A DNA stretch of 64,000 nucleotides from Vibrio sp. AND4 (GTDB lineage: Bacteria > Pseudomonadota > Gammaproteobacteria > Enterobacterales > Vibrionaceae), in contig NZ_ABGR01000003.1 in the NCBI RefSeq assembly GCF_000171815.1, positions 124,001 through 188,000 on the forward strand, read 5' to 3'. Within the stretch, counting starts at the first letter, position 1, and each line of letters begins with the position of its first letter. Of this stretch, positions 25,397-35,199 are shown piece after piece. The position numbers were made by a program, and so were the translations under genes. The notes below the pieces were generated by a model that was not told where the DNA came from, searched no databases, and saw only the letters and a program-made list of their open reading frames with translations.

Positions 25397-28300
25397 TTAT
25401 ACCCTTTCTTCACTGACAGTACTTACCGACGGTTTCTTGAACTTACCAATAAGACGTCTGAAAAAGTGTTTAATTGCTCTGAAAATGTTCTTAATATCCT
25501 CTAGCATTAGGTACAGACATGGCACCAAAATCAACGTAAGTACCGTTGCAAATAGAACCGCAAAGCCAAGCGCGACCGCCATCGGGATAACGAAGCGTGC
25601 CTGTAAGCTGGTTTCAAACATGATTGGAAGAACACCTGCGAAGGTAGTGATCGACGTCAACGTAATCGCTCGAAAACGCGCGCAGCCAGCTGCAACGACG
25701 GCTTGCTTAATACTCATGCCCTTTTCTCGCACTTGGTTTACATAATCCGTCATCACCAACGAATCATTGATAACAACACCGGCCGCCGCAATTAAACCGA
25801 AAGTCGACATCATGCTGATGTCCATATCCAACCAAAAATGTCCCCAAATTGCACCCGTTAAGCTGAAAGGAATGACCGACATAACGATCAACGGCTGGGT
25901 ATAACTCTTAAGCGGAACCGCAAGCAAGATGTACACAATAATCATACCTGCAGTAAAAAACATGATCTGCTCGTTACGTTGGGCAGTTTGTTCTTCGATG
26001 TCACCACCCAATTCCGTTTTCACACTTGGGAAGTTTTGCTTCATTCCTGGCAGAATATTATCGTCAATAACTTTCACGACTGACTGAGGTTCAACCACCT
26101 CTTCATCAATAGAGCCGTAAACATAAACGGTTTGATAACCACCTTCACGCCTTATGGTGCTCACACCGGACTGTTCGTTGATATTTACAACATCACCGAG
26201 CATGACCTTCTTGCCTGCAGGAGTGGTTATCACGGCATAACGTAAAGAGGAAAAAGCTTCACGCGTCAGTTGTGGGTAACGCACCATAACTTTGATCTCT
26301 TCACCATCTCGAATGATTCGCTGAGCTTCACCACCGTAGAAACTGCCGCCCACTTGCTCCGCGATCATGGTAAGATCCAAGCCTAAATCATAAGCGACAG
26401 GTGCGAGTGTTAACAGCACCTCTTTACTGCCTGAGTCGATAGACGATGAAATATCGTACAGTCCCTTTTCTTGCTGAAGTCGACTAATTAAGTAGCGACC
26501 AGCTTCGTTGAGTTGATTAATATCCGAACCAAACAGCAAGTACCCAAACTCGTCACGATCACCTCCACCTGCACTTTGATCACGGATCTTAAAACTCTTC
26601 ATGCCCGGAATCACTGGCATAGCTTCACGCCAACGACGTGCAAGTTCAAAGGTATTAAAAGGACGCAGCTCTTCATCCACTAGCGGCACTAAAATACGAC
26701 CTTCAGTACGGCTACGGTTATAAGAAAGCACATCGCGAATCATCCCATGACCATGCTCATCAATGATCTGGTTTTCTACACCCTGCATAACACCTTCGAT
26801 GGTTTTTAACGCATTGATGGTTTGCTCACTCGATACTGTGTCATTCATCTCTATTGTTATCGACGGATAATCCGTTGGCACCTTCGGGTTGGGAATCACC
26901 CGTACATAATTCGAGGTTACCAAAGCAGCACTGATCGCTAGCAGACCACAGAAGCAGGCGAAGACCGTCCAGCGCCAATGCGTACAAGCTTTGACAAAGC
27001 TGCGGTAAAGTCCATTAACAAAACTGAAGAAACGTTTATTGAAACGATCACGCCAACTGCCCGGCTTAATTGGTGCGAAATTCGTGTGTGCCAAGTGAGC
27101 CGGCAAGATAAGCTTAGACTCAATCAGGCTAAAGATTAGACACAGTATCACCACACCTGCAATACCGTAAAAAAAGGCACTGTCAGTACCACTTGAAAGT
27201 AAGAATGGGGCAAACACTGCAATCGTGGTTAATACGCCAAAGGTGGCAGGTGTCGCAACACGCTTAACACCCGTCACCACGTTCTCAACGCCACCACCCT
27301 TTTCTTCGACCTCACTGTAGGCGCTTTCTCCGGTTACAATGGCGTCATCCACCACGATACCAAGCACCATAATAAAGGCGAACAAAGACACAATGTTGAT
27401 GGTGATACCAAGCATTGGCATCACCATTACCGCCCCCAAAAAACACACAGGCAAGCCCAGCATTACCCACAGCGCCAAACGGAAACGTAAAAAAACCGTT
27501 AGCATAATGGCGACGAGCGCGGCGCCTTGTAACAGGTTTTTCAACATCATATCTAGGCGGCCATTAAGGTAATAGGTCATATCGACCAATACGTTGAGTT
27601 GAATGTCATCAGGCAGGTTTTTGTTCTTAGCTTCGATGTAGTTACGAACTGACTCTGCCACAGGGATGATGTTCTGATCACTCGTGGCTTTGACTGCCAT
27701 GTAAATCGCATTTTGACCGGAATATTCGAAATAACGGTCTTCCTCAGTAAAGCCATCTTTGATTGTCGCAATGTCTTGTAGTAAAACCTTTGCTCCGTTC
27801 ATCCCAAGCTTAACAGGGATATTGCGAAACTCATCACCGCGGTAGTATTGGTTCTCAATACGTACAGCAATCATGCCTGCATTGGTTTTTACTTCACCAG
27901 CGGAGTAGTTAGCAGAATAACGACGAATCGCGTTGCTCACATCATTTAATGTCAAGTCGTATTTACGCAACACAAGCGGGTCGACCTCAATCGCAATTTC
28001 CTCTTCTGGTGCATTGATCTCTACCAACATAACGTTTGTCAGTTGTAATAGTTCATCTTCGATTTGTTTAGCAATCGGTTTGAGTTCTTCTAGTGGCCTG
28101 TCACCCACCAAACCCATCTCGACCACATCTTGTCGCCATTCAACCTGATAGACGTTAATAGGATCCATACCTGCTGGCAAATTAGATAGAGTGTCTACCC
28201 GCTGCTTAACGTCGTCCAGTACACGCTTGATGTCTGTATTGACATCCACTTCGATCGACACATAGGCACTGCCACGAGAAGCAGTTGCTACGGCCTTTTT

Positions 28301-28549
28301 TATGCCCGTTACGTCTTTAATTGATTCCTCGACCTTTACCAAAATACTCTCTTCAATCTCTTGTGGAGACGCACCTGGGTAAGCAGCTCGAATGTTAATG
28401 TAATTCACTTCTACATTTGGGAACATTTGTCGTTGGATAAATAAGAAGCTCACAATACCCATAAGGATAATGAACACCATCATCAGATTCGCGGCGACAG
28501 AGTTATTAGCAAAATAGGCAATGAGACCTTTTTGTTGCTTCGCTTCCAT
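25397..28549 (-). CDS. RND-family efflux transporter, inner-membrane pump
   Basis: The 1050-residue protein has the AcrB/MexB layout: an N-terminal membrane helix (residues 20-38), a first large periplasmic loop, membrane helices 2-6 including the GIVVDDAIV segment with the proton-relay aspartates D401-D402, a second periplasmic loop, and helices 8-12. Such pumps are proton antiporters that expel toxic compounds through a tripartite channel. It follows its adaptor by 13 bases on the same strand. No outer-membrane factor adjoins, so a TolC-type channel from elsewhere is presumed. Vibrio genomes carry several Vex-type pumps; I cannot tell which this is, and the substrate is unknown. Confidence 0.93.
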   Translation of the reverse strand: MEAKQQKGLIAYFANNSVAANLMMVFIILMGIVSFLFIQRQMFPNVEVNYINIRAAYPGASPQEIEESILVKVEESIKDVTGIKKAVATASRGSAYVSIEVDVNTDIKRVLDDVKQRVDTLSNLPAGMDPINVYQVEWRQDVVEMGLVGDRPLEELKPIAKQIEDELLQLTNVMLVEINAPEEEIAIEVDPLVLRKYDLTLNDVSNAIRRYSANYSAGEVKTNAGMIAVRIENQYYRGDEFRNIPVKLGMNGAKVLLQDIATIKDGFTEEDRYFEYSGQNAIYMAVKATSDQNIIPVAESVRNYIEAKNKNLPDDIQLNVLVDMTYYLNGRLDMMLKNLLQGAALVAIMLTVFLRFRLALWVMLGLPVCFLGAVMVMPMLGITINIVSLFAFIMVLGIVVDDAIVTGESAYSEVEEKGGGVENVVTGVKRVATPATFGVLTTIAVFAPFLLSSGTDSAFFYGIAGVVILCLIFSLIESKLILPAHLAHTNFAPIKPGSWRDRFNKRFFSFVNGLYRSFVKACTHWRWTVFACFCGLLAISAALVTSNYVRVIPNPKVPTDYPSITIEMNDTVSSEQTINALKTIEGVMQGVENQIIDEHGHGMIRDVLSYNRSRTEGRILVPLVDEELRPFNTFELARRWREAMPVIPGMKSFKIRDQSAGGGDRDEFGYLLFGSDINQLNEAGRYLISRLQQEKGLYDISSSIDSGSKEVLLTLAPVAYDLGLDLTMIAEQVGGSFYGGEAQRIIRDGEEIKVMVRYPQLTREAFSSLRYAVITTPAGKKVMLGDVVNINEQSGVSTIRREGGYQTVYVYGSIDEEVVEPQSVVKVIDDNILPGMKQNFPSVKTELGGDIEEQTAQRNEQIMFFTAGMIIVYILLAVPLKSYTQPLIVMSVIPFSLTGAIWGHFWLDMDISMMSTFGLIAAAGVVINDSLVMTDYVNQVREKGMSIKQAVVAAGCARFRAITLTSITTFAGVLPIMFETSLQARFVIPMAVALGFAVLFATVLTLILVPCLYLMLEDIKNIFRAIKHFFRRLIGKFKKPSVSTVSEERV

Positions 28550-28562
28550 GGTTGGCTCCTAC

Positions 28563-29723
28563 TTACTGTACGACGGTTTCGGAGTCGTCATTCTTTTTTG
28601 TGACTTGAACAGCCATGCCTTTTTGTGGGTACTCAGGCACCGTCAGAACCAGCTTGTCTGACCGCTCAAGACCTTCGCCCACGAGCAGATACTCACCCTC
28701 GGCACGAAGTACGTTTACCTTTCTTGGTTGAAGTTCATTTTCATCGTTCACAACCCACACAGTGCGGTTTCTCACCAACTCTTGAGGTAAACGGTAAATA
28801 TGCTTGAGCTCTTTACCAGTAAAGCTAACTTCAACATACGAGCCAAACTTAATAGGCGGCTGGTTGTTGTCAAGGCCATATGGATCTCTTACTTGAATAA
28901 CCATATTGATCATGCGGGTCGCGCTGTCGATCATGCCGAGGTCACGAACCACTTTACCTTCACGAGTCGTCGATAGAATACCTTGTTGCGTTACAGTGGC
29001 GCGCAGTTCTTTCAGTGATTCCGGAAGAAACACACTGTCAAAGCCAGCGATAGGAACGTGGATTTCTGCCACTTCGATATTATTGAGTGTTGCCACGCGA
29101 GAGCCAGAGGAGACAAATTGACCGACACCAATTTCACGTTCAACGACAAGTGCATCATATGGCGCTACCACTTTACAATTTGCTAGGTCACGCTTCGCTC
29201 GCTTCAGCGCAGCTTGGGCGGACTTCACTTGCGCCTGAGCGCTCAACACATGCGGCTTTCGCAAGTACAAGTCACTCACTTGTTTGTCGCTTAACTTTTT
29301 CGCTTGACGTTTTGCAACTTCTGCTTTGGCTTGTTCTTCGATCAACGCAGCACGTGCGCTTGCTAAGCCAGCTTCTGCCTGTAAAACGGCCGCTTCATAG
29401 TTATCGCTCTCAATCGTGAATAACACATCACCACGCTTAACTATGCCACCTGTTACGAAATTTGGGTGCCAACTGACGACTTCCCCACTAACTTGTGCTG
29501 CAAGGTGTGTCTTCTCGAATGGAACCATCTCGCCGTGACTGGTGATGACCACTTTGTGATCGGTAGGAAAAAGTGAAGAGGTTTGAACTGTCGGAGCAGT
29601 CGCCATGTCTTGAGTTGACTCTTTCTCCGGTGCAGTAGCAGCAATAGCGGTGTAGCCCGCATAAGAACTACCAGCCACAACGAGGGGTAAGAGCCAACGT
29701 AATATTGGTTTTGCTAACATCAA
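28563..29723 (-). CDS. RND efflux periplasmic adaptor (MFP)
   Basis: A 386-residue membrane-fusion protein: N-terminal anchor or signal (residues 8-30), a split lipoyl domain (VSGEVVSWHPNFVTGGIVKRGDVLF and later VVAPYDALVVEREIGVGQFV), a helical hairpin rich in Ala, Glu and Lys between them (about 110-180), and a beta-barrel domain. It links the pump to an outer-membrane factor. It is the first gene of the two-gene operon, after a 900-base upstream gap; no TetR-type regulator is adjacent. Confidence 0.92.
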   Translation of the reverse strand: MMLAKPILRWLLPLVVAGSSYAGYTAIAATAPEKESTQDMATAPTVQTSSLFPTDHKVVITSHGEMVPFEKTHLAAQVSGEVVSWHPNFVTGGIVKRGDVLFTIESDNYEAAVLQAEAGLASARAALIEEQAKAEVAKRQAKKLSDKQVSDLYLRKPHVLSAQAQVKSAQAALKRAKRDLANCKVVAPYDALVVEREIGVGQFVSSGSRVATLNNIEVAEIHVPIAGFDSVFLPESLKELRATVTQQGILSTTREGKVVRDLGMIDSATRMINMVIQVRDPYGLDNNQPPIKFGSYVEVSFTGKELKHIYRLPQELVRNRTVWVVNDENELQPRKVNVLRAEGEYLLVGEGLERSDKLVLTVPEYPQKGMAVQVTKKNDDSETVVQ

Positions 29724-30622
29724 AATTCCTTTGTAATTTTTGTAACTTCCTGATAATCCATGTCAGGTAATCACCTGAAGCCAATTTAACAAGCGAAACG
29801 TTTTACCACTTCGTCTGCGAATCGCCGCGGAAAAACAGTGAGGCATTTATATCTCAAATAGACAACTTTCTAGAGAGCCGTAATCCTGCTCGTTTGAGGC
29901 CTTCGCCGCTAGATGACGGGTTGCGACCAGTTGATAAAATTAACAAAAAATTAACCATATGCGCAAGCTTATTATCACCCGTTAACCTATTTATGAACAA
30001 TCGTCACACCCTGCCATTATCATTTAATATCAGCTACTTAAGTAACGATTGCTTCGCTAAAATGCTGTATTAGCAATAACCACTAGTAATTGGTGGCAGT
30101 GACCATTTATTAGTGGAAATATAAACAAAAATCATGATATTACCCTGCTAAATAGTAACGTTGTTCAGCTCGAATAAAGCAGTGTTCGAACATGACGACT
30201 GGAGAGACCTAAACTTCGTTATACTTGTACTTATACGCATCAGCAGAAACAAAAGCGCTTCATCAATTAATTTCTGGCGGTTAATGCTGGGCACAGTTCA
30301 CCGGACCCTATGTGACACCGGCAATAGGAGTCTTCCGCAACAATACCTTACAGCGACTGATGAAAGGCGACGACATCTTGTTGATTGAGTTCGATGGTGA
30401 ACCCTTTGACTCTGTGAGCTGGTATTGGACAAAGAATGACGCGCTCTGAAGTAAAAATATGCGATCAAGAACAGCTGGCGCAAACATAGCGATAGCGAAA
30501 ATGAAAAGTACCCAACCAATCAGAAATAAAACCATCTTTTCTTATTCGTTCTTTGCTAAAGTCTACGTCTATTTGTTATGGTTGCTGCGATTAACCCAAA
30601 CACGACGTAAAAAGGACGCTCT
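29724..30622. other. 900-base gap with a possible gene fragment
   Basis: The left part should contain the efflux operon promoter. At 30312-30446 a plus-strand frame of 44 codons opening with GTG reads like the end of a real protein (GVFRNNTLQRLMKGDDILLI) but lacks a ribosome site and an upstream continuation, so it is probably a remnant. Confidence 0.4.
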
Positions 30623-31471
30623 ATGCGCTTACTCATTGGCACCTTATTCGCTGCCCTCCTCTCTTTCTCAAGCTCAGCATCGGAAGCAAAACCCTCGGAG
30701 ACCGACCTGTTAGATCGACCTTTGATGGAGCGCTATGTCCTCGATGAGTTAAAGTCACTGCGTCAAGATCAACAAGATTTAGAACGAAGAATGATCGTCG
30801 AAATTACCGATCGTGAGTTAGCTGTTGCCGATAAGTCTCTGAACTATGCGAATGTCACCGTTACCTATTTCTTCTACATCATTGCAGGTGTCGCCTCACT
30901 CATCGCTTTTGTAGGTTGGCAATCACTACGTGAATTTAAACACAACACCAAAGAGATGGCAGATAAACGACTGGAAAAAATTGCGCAAGAATACGAGAAG
31001 AAATTTCTGGCATTGGAACGCGATTTAAAACGTAAAACTCGCATCATCAGTGAAAACAATAAAGAGATCGAGAAAATCAATGAAATCCATAATTTATGGT
31101 TACGAGCACAAAGCTCGCAAACGCCTGAACAGCGTATCGATATCTACGATGAGATTCTTTTGATCCGCCCGGGAGATTTAGAGGCTCTGACATACAAAGC
31201 CGATGTAGCAATGGAAATCAAAGAGTATCACTGGGCACTGAGCTTGTGTAACCGTGTGCTTGAGGTCGACGATACTAACGGCCCAGCTCTTTACCAACGT
31301 GCTTGTGCGTACTCACGCCTCGGTATTGAAGAGCAAGCTATCGAAGATTTGGAACGTGCTATTAATGCTAGCCCGTCCATTCGTGACCTCCTACCCGATG
31401 AGCAAGACCTCGAACTGCTGCATGGCAACGAACGCTTTGAACGCTTATTGCACTCTACCACTGAGCAATAA
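30623..31471 (+). CDS. Membrane protein with coiled coil and TPR repeats
   Basis: This 282-residue protein has a signal peptide (to about residue 22), a short periplasmic stretch, a membrane span at about 78-98 (TVTYFFYIIAGVASLIAFVG), a cytoplasmic coiled coil (about 103-155) and two to three tetratricopeptide repeats (about 165-260). The TPR part presumably binds a partner on the cytoplasmic side. I know no function for it. It is a single gene on its strand. Confidence 0.75.
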   Translation: MRLLIGTLFAALLSFSSSASEAKPSETDLLDRPLMERYVLDELKSLRQDQQDLERRMIVEITDRELAVADKSLNYANVTVTYFFYIIAGVASLIAFVGWQSLREFKHNTKEMADKRLEKIAQEYEKKFLALERDLKRKTRIISENNKEIEKINEIHNLWLRAQSSQTPEQRIDIYDEILLIRPGDLEALTYKADVAMEIKEYHWALSLCNRVLEVDDTNGPALYQRACAYSRLGIEEQAIEDLERAINASPSIRDLLPDEQDLELLHGNERFERLLHSTTEQ

Positions 31472-31494
31472 TCTCGACATTAGCGCTTTAAACA

Positions 31495-31530
31495 AATCGA
31501 TGAAGAGGAAAGCTTCCTTCTTCATCGATT
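31495..31530 (+). terminator. Hairpin after the TPR membrane protein
   Basis: Eleven perfect pairs (aatcgatgaag with cttcatcgatt) form a long hairpin 24 bases after the stop codon. The T-run is poor, so termination efficiency is uncertain. Confidence 0.5.
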
Positions 31531-31589
31531 ATAAATTGAATAATTATTGACCTTATAATTATCGTACGCACCCTTGATATACCTGATAC

Positions 31590-31620
31590 AAAAAAGCCGA
31601 GCAACAAAGCTACTCAGCTT
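31590..31620 (-). terminator. Terminator of the beta-sandwich gene pair
   Basis: On the minus strand aagctgag/ctcggctt (one wobble) is followed by six T residues, 54 bases after the stop codon of the gene at 31674. Confidence 0.75.
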
Positions 31621-31673
31621 GAAAACAAATTCTTATACAACTCTAAGCTTGACTAGAGCGTGGCGAACAACAA

Positions 31674-32333
31674 CTAATTTTGTAATTTATCGACAAAGTT
31701 TAGCGTTAGCGACGCCCCTTGAGAGTGAGCTATCGGAGGGCAATATGCATAGAAAGGTGCATGGCTTTTTGTAACCTCAAAGTAACTGGTTTTTAGATCT
31801 AAATTACTGTGATTTTGGTGTGAACATGCTACAAAAGAACCATTGTAAGGTATTTGTATTGCGGCAAGTCTTACCTGTCGAGAATGACCTGAAGTCGATT
31901 GATCACTAAAATGAAGAATTCCTGAATGGGTGGTGTTTTCATTTGTTCCATAAGAAAACCATACCCTCACTGAAGATTGAGTACCAATAGGCCCCATTCC
32001 TTCTCCAAGATCAAGCTCCGCAGTTTGTCCCGGCTTTATTACGGCTGCATCGCAAGCACCATTGTCACATTGGTCCAAAGCATAAACTGAAAAGTATTGA
32101 CTCGTTTGATTGTTAATTTTTAATGTAACATCCTTTACGAGCTTTTCATTGCTCCATACGTTCCTTCCACCCCTATATAAACTTATTCCTGCCCCGACGA
32201 TAGCATTGACCATAGTGAGAACAGCAAACGCTCCACGTTCATGCTCTACGTTTAATGATCTGTAATGTTTTGCTGTCGCCAAGCCAACCTGATGGGCTGT
32301 ATTTTTGTCTGTGTGAACAATAACATTAGACAT
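31674..32333 (-). CDS. Unknown protein, hydrophobic helix plus beta-sandwich-like domain
   Basis: The 219-residue product has no classical signal peptide. Residues 1-33 are polar, 34-52 form a hydrophobic or amphipathic helix (AFAVLTMVNAIVGAGISL), and from residue 68 the sequence alternates like beta strands. The stretch from VTLKINNQTS through GPIGTQSSVRVWF and SGILHFS lines up by eye with the strand order of actinoporin-like cytolysins (helix followed by a beta sandwich), but identity is low and this is a guess. It is the second gene of a pair with a similarly built neighbour, 17 bases downstream of it. Alternative: a structural or lectin-like protein. Confidence 0.55.
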   Translation of the reverse strand: MSNVIVHTDKNTAHQVGLATAKHYRSLNVEHERGAFAVLTMVNAIVGAGISLYRGGRNVWSNEKLVKDVTLKINNQTSQYFSVYALDQCDNGACDAAVIKPGQTAELDLGEGMGPIGTQSSVRVWFSYGTNENTTHSGILHFSDQSTSGHSRQVRLAAIQIPYNGSFVACSHQNHSNLDLKTSYFEVTKSHAPFYAYCPPIAHSQGASLTLNFVDKLQN

Positions 32334-32350
32334 ATTTAATTCCTTTTAAA

Positions 32351-33064
32351 TTATAAGCAAATTTCGACGCTAAAAGAACGCGCTGTTGGAGAAGCTCCGT
32401 ATGATGCGATACTAAAGCTAGGGTATGTAGTCTCTTTTGGCTCAAACTCAACTACAGTTAATCTTTGTTTATTCGGACTTGAGCCAGTGTCATTACAGTG
32501 TATATTTCCATAAGTGTCTGTTTTAATACTATGAAGTGTCCATGATGAATCGTTCTCGTCAGGACCGTCAATGTGCATATCAAGTTCAACCGAACCACTC
32601 GACTCAGAATCTCCACCCACAACTAGACCTTTAATATTAAACTCCACGTTTCCACCGTCTAAGGCTGTGTCATTGTTTACTGTACATTTCAGGTCACCAG
32701 ACTCGCCCGGCCCCAAGGTCGTGAAATTAGACTGCGCGTATAGATTACCGTTTATTCTCACCTCTCTTGGAACATATATATGGTCAGTTGTATTTTTCAA
32801 AGTTACTTTGAATTCTTCTTGTTCCTTTTCAGAGGGCATAATTCCTAATACGCTTCCCAGGGAACCAAGCGTACTCGCAACTAATGTCGCCGTTTTTACG
32901 CTTGAAGCACGATGCATCTCAGATCGACCATATCGTTCAATCAATTTTTTACTTGCACTAGCATCGTGATGGCTATGCAGGCTCCCTTTAGCACCGTGAG
33001 CTGTTTTTCCTTTAGTCTGATAGTCTTCCATTCTCTCTTCGTCCATTATTTTATGTTCGTCCAT
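32351..33064 (-). CDS. Unknown protein, hydrophobic helix plus beta-rich domain
   Basis: The 237-residue product shares its layout with the gene that follows it: a charged, histidine-rich head (residues 1-55), a small hydrophobic helix (TATLVASTLGSLGSVLGIM, about 58-76), then a beta-rich domain starting with VTLKNTTDHIYV. It has cysteines only in the beta-rich part. No secretion signal of the Sec type is visible. The two genes are 17 bases apart and end in one terminator, so they form an operon and perhaps a two-component complex. I recognise no family; membrane activity is an inference. Confidence 0.55.
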   Translation of the reverse strand: MDEHKIMDEERMEDYQTKGKTAHGAKGSLHSHHDASASKKLIERYGRSEMHRASSVKTATLVASTLGSLGSVLGIMPSEKEQEEFKVTLKNTTDHIYVPREVRINGNLYAQSNFTTLGPGESGDLKCTVNNDTALDGGNVEFNIKGLVVGGDSESSGSVELDMHIDGPDENDSSWTLHSIKTDTYGNIHCNDTGSSPNKQRLTVVEFEPKETTYPSFSIASYGASPTARSFSVEICL

Positions 33065-33715
33065 TTATCTTTATTCCATATAAAGTTGATTGATTTTGCT
33101 TTATTAAGCACTCATTCGATTCAATGAATTGTCATGTTAAAAATACACATTTAGCGACAACATACAAACCAAACTGTTAACAACCTTAACACGACAACAA
33201 CACAAATCGTCAATGGCAAATAAGCCATATTGATATTTAAAATGATATATAACTTTATATTTGATTAATTAATCACAAATAACTAAGAAAATTAATTATA
33301 AATTTATATTTACCACACGACATCCTGACTAAAATAAGAATAATAAGATCCACTCTTCAACCAAAAATAGATTTTAAATAGCAAGAACCTTTCGGCCTAA
33401 GGCGGTCTATTCGACTGTACTATTAACGGATTTTTACTCCTATATCTGTACAAACAGGAGTCGCTGATTTGTTGTCAAAGATGATTTTGAATTATTTTAC
33501 GGACAAATTGATGCTAAGAGATGGGCAAGCCTTCGTTGCAAGGCTACATTGGTAGCCCTTTCTCGCTCGAAAGTACCACAAAGTATCTTTAAAAATTTAT
33601 TTATATACAGTCACTTATTTTTCCAGGTCAAATAAAATCATAGCCAACGTTCTTTTTTTCTTGCAAAAAAGGTAGAAAAGATTATAGTTTTAATAGGCCA
33701 TTGTTGAGAATTGAC
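33065..33715. other. AT-rich 650-base gap
   Basis: It should hold the promoter of the minus-strand pair and of the following plus-strand gene. Two hairpins are visible, tactcct/aggagt around 33436-33463 and ggctac/gtagcc around 33547-33562. A short frame ending at 33559 may be a gene remnant. No integron attC sites were found. Confidence 0.4.
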
Positions 33716-33973
33716 ATGTCATTACAGAAAAAACAATCTAAAGTATCATTAAACATTAAAATTTCATCAGACTTAGATTTTCGTCTTAAGCGCGCTAGAA
33801 GAGCAGCTCGCGAACAGGGACTGATGTTCAATGTCTCTCAAGAAGTTGAAAAGTTCCTTGAGAAGGAAGTAAAGGAAGTCGAGCACCATCTATCCATAGA
33901 TGAAGAGATTAAAAGCAACCTAGAGGAACTTGGTGGACTTGATATAGATAACATTATGAAATCAATGAAGTAA
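33716..33973 (+). CDS. Ribbon-helix-helix-like small protein
   Basis: From the ATG at 33716 the product is 85 residues; an in-frame TTG at 33701 would add five. The segment KVSLNIKISSDLDFRLKRARRAAREQG resembles the strand and first helix of ribbon-helix-helix DNA-binding proteins, followed by a strongly charged helix (about 38-60) and an acidic end. It might bind DNA as a dimer. It precedes a 41-codon membrane peptide gene by 45 bases, possibly as an operon. Function is unknown. Confidence 0.6.
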   Translation: MSLQKKQSKVSLNIKISSDLDFRLKRARRAAREQGLMFNVSQEVEKFLEKEVKEVEHHLSIDEEIKSNLEELGGLDIDNIMKSMK

Positions 33974-34018
33974 CAGCTATGTAGCTTGTGACGAACTTAT
34001 AACTAATCTTGGAGATGA

Positions 34019-34144
34019 ATGATGGGAACAATAATTGGACTATTGATTTTAGCAGGGATAGATATGTACCTAAAACGTAAAACAGGGCTTCATTTGCATC
34101 AGTGGATTGCAAAAAAAATTAGAGATTCCCAAAATAACAAATAA
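34019..34144 (+). CDS. 41-residue membrane peptide
   Basis: Tandem ATGs follow a GGAG ribosome site by four bases. The peptide has a hydrophobic span (residues 3-13) and then a basic, amphipathic half (KRKTGLHLHQWIAKKIR). It follows the ribbon-helix-helix-like gene and ends before a shared hairpin terminator. No homologue is recognised. Confidence 0.5.
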   Translation: MMGTIIGLLILAGIDMYLKRKTGLHLHQWIAKKIRDSQNNK

Positions 34145-34232
34145 ACCAATCTTGCTAGCATTTCAGAATCCATCTGTTGGACGAACTGAAGGTAAGAATG
34201 CCTGGCCCAAACAAGATTAGTTATCTTTAAAA

Positions 34233-34254
34233 GAGACGGCCAAATGGCCGTCTT
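34233..34254. terminator. Bidirectional hairpin between convergent genes
   Basis: Eight perfect pairs gacggcca/tggccgtc with a two-base loop lie between the stop codons at 34144 (plus) and 34296 (minus). A T-run is present on the minus strand. Confidence 0.7.
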
Positions 34255-34295
34255 AGAAAAAACAGTATTGATCACAAGCCTTTCTGAGATTTAGC

Positions 34296-34706
34296 CTAAT
34301 TTTCAAACTCAAACTTACAATCTTCAGCCGCTCCTCTACATTCAAAATAAGTAAACCATCCACTACTAAAACTCAGCCAGCTATCTCGATAATTTGAAAT
34401 TGAAATCTCTCGGTCTCGATTCTCACCTAAATACAGATCAACAACACCATTCTCAAGATTGTAAGCACATTTATTTAGTTTCAGAGGTTGTGCGTGATAG
34501 ATTACAGCTTCTCTAAACGATGTAATACTTCCGCTGTTTCCTTGTGTCGCAACACCGATCCAGCTTCCGCTAGTGTTGGTAGCTGAAAAAGTATAGTTTA
34601 TATTTTCTATCGTATTTGGATTTGGGCAAGAGGAGACGATGGTATTCGAAAAAACTGAAGCCGAAAACAAAGCAAGATTGATTGTAATAAAAGGTATTAA
34701 CTTCAT
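34296..34706 (-). CDS. Secreted or periplasmic DUF3757-like protein
   Basis: The ATG at 34706, eight bases after an AGG, is preferred over an in-frame GTG at 34715. The 136-residue precursor has a signal peptide (to about residue 20, ending SVFS), then CPNPNTI and a beta-rich body with aromatic residues and four cysteines. The CPNP start followed by a TSGSWIGVA strand resembles DUF3757 proteins; this is a recollection-level match. Function is unknown. It stands alone. Confidence 0.6.
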   Translation of the reverse strand: MKLIPFITINLALFSASVFSNTIVSSCPNPNTIENINYTFSATNTSGSWIGVATQGNSGSITSFREAVIYHAQPLKLNKCAYNLENGVVDLYLGENRDREISISNYRDSWLSFSSGWFTYFECRGAAEDCKFEFEN

Positions 34707-35199
34707 AATGCACACCTAATTAATTTTAAAAAACCAACATATCAGATAGATGAGTAATGTTAAACCATTCATCTTATATTTATATCGAACCATTAACGGC
34801 AAGAGTACTATAACCCAAATACACTTTTGACAATTTTAGAGTAGGTTGAAGTGTAGAAATAAAAAAGGTGTCATAGTATCAACTTTTGGTCTGGTACTGA
34901 ATTTATATTGATATCATTAATTATAAAAATGACTAATCTTGAGATGTTAGGCTCGGCAAGAATAATTTATTTTTCAGAGAGGTACCGTCGGAACGTATTA
35001 TTGAGTCCTACAACTTGCAACCACTGAGTACATAACACTTTAATAATTGTACGTTAGGCACGAGTTTACCTCTTTATAATCAAAAAGTAGTAATCGTTAA
35101 AAAGTGTAATATACCTTACACTCTTCCTATTCCGAAAGGTTAAATTTTGTGCCATATTCAGCTACGGATTATCAAGTCAATGAAAGGGGTTTACTAGCT
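34707..35199. other. AT-rich non-coding stretch
   Basis: About 490 bases separating divergent genes. I see only AT-rich promoter-like sequence and no gene. Confidence 0.5.

Noticed and set aside
30298-30535. Two overlapping minus-strand frames before the TPR gene
   Set aside because: They oppose the gene-like plus-strand fragment, have arginine and serine-rich shadow composition and no ribosome sites.
32571-32969. Plus-strand 132-codon frame inside the beta-rich protein gene
   Set aside because: Antisense shadow; the minus-strand product has coherent layout and operon context.
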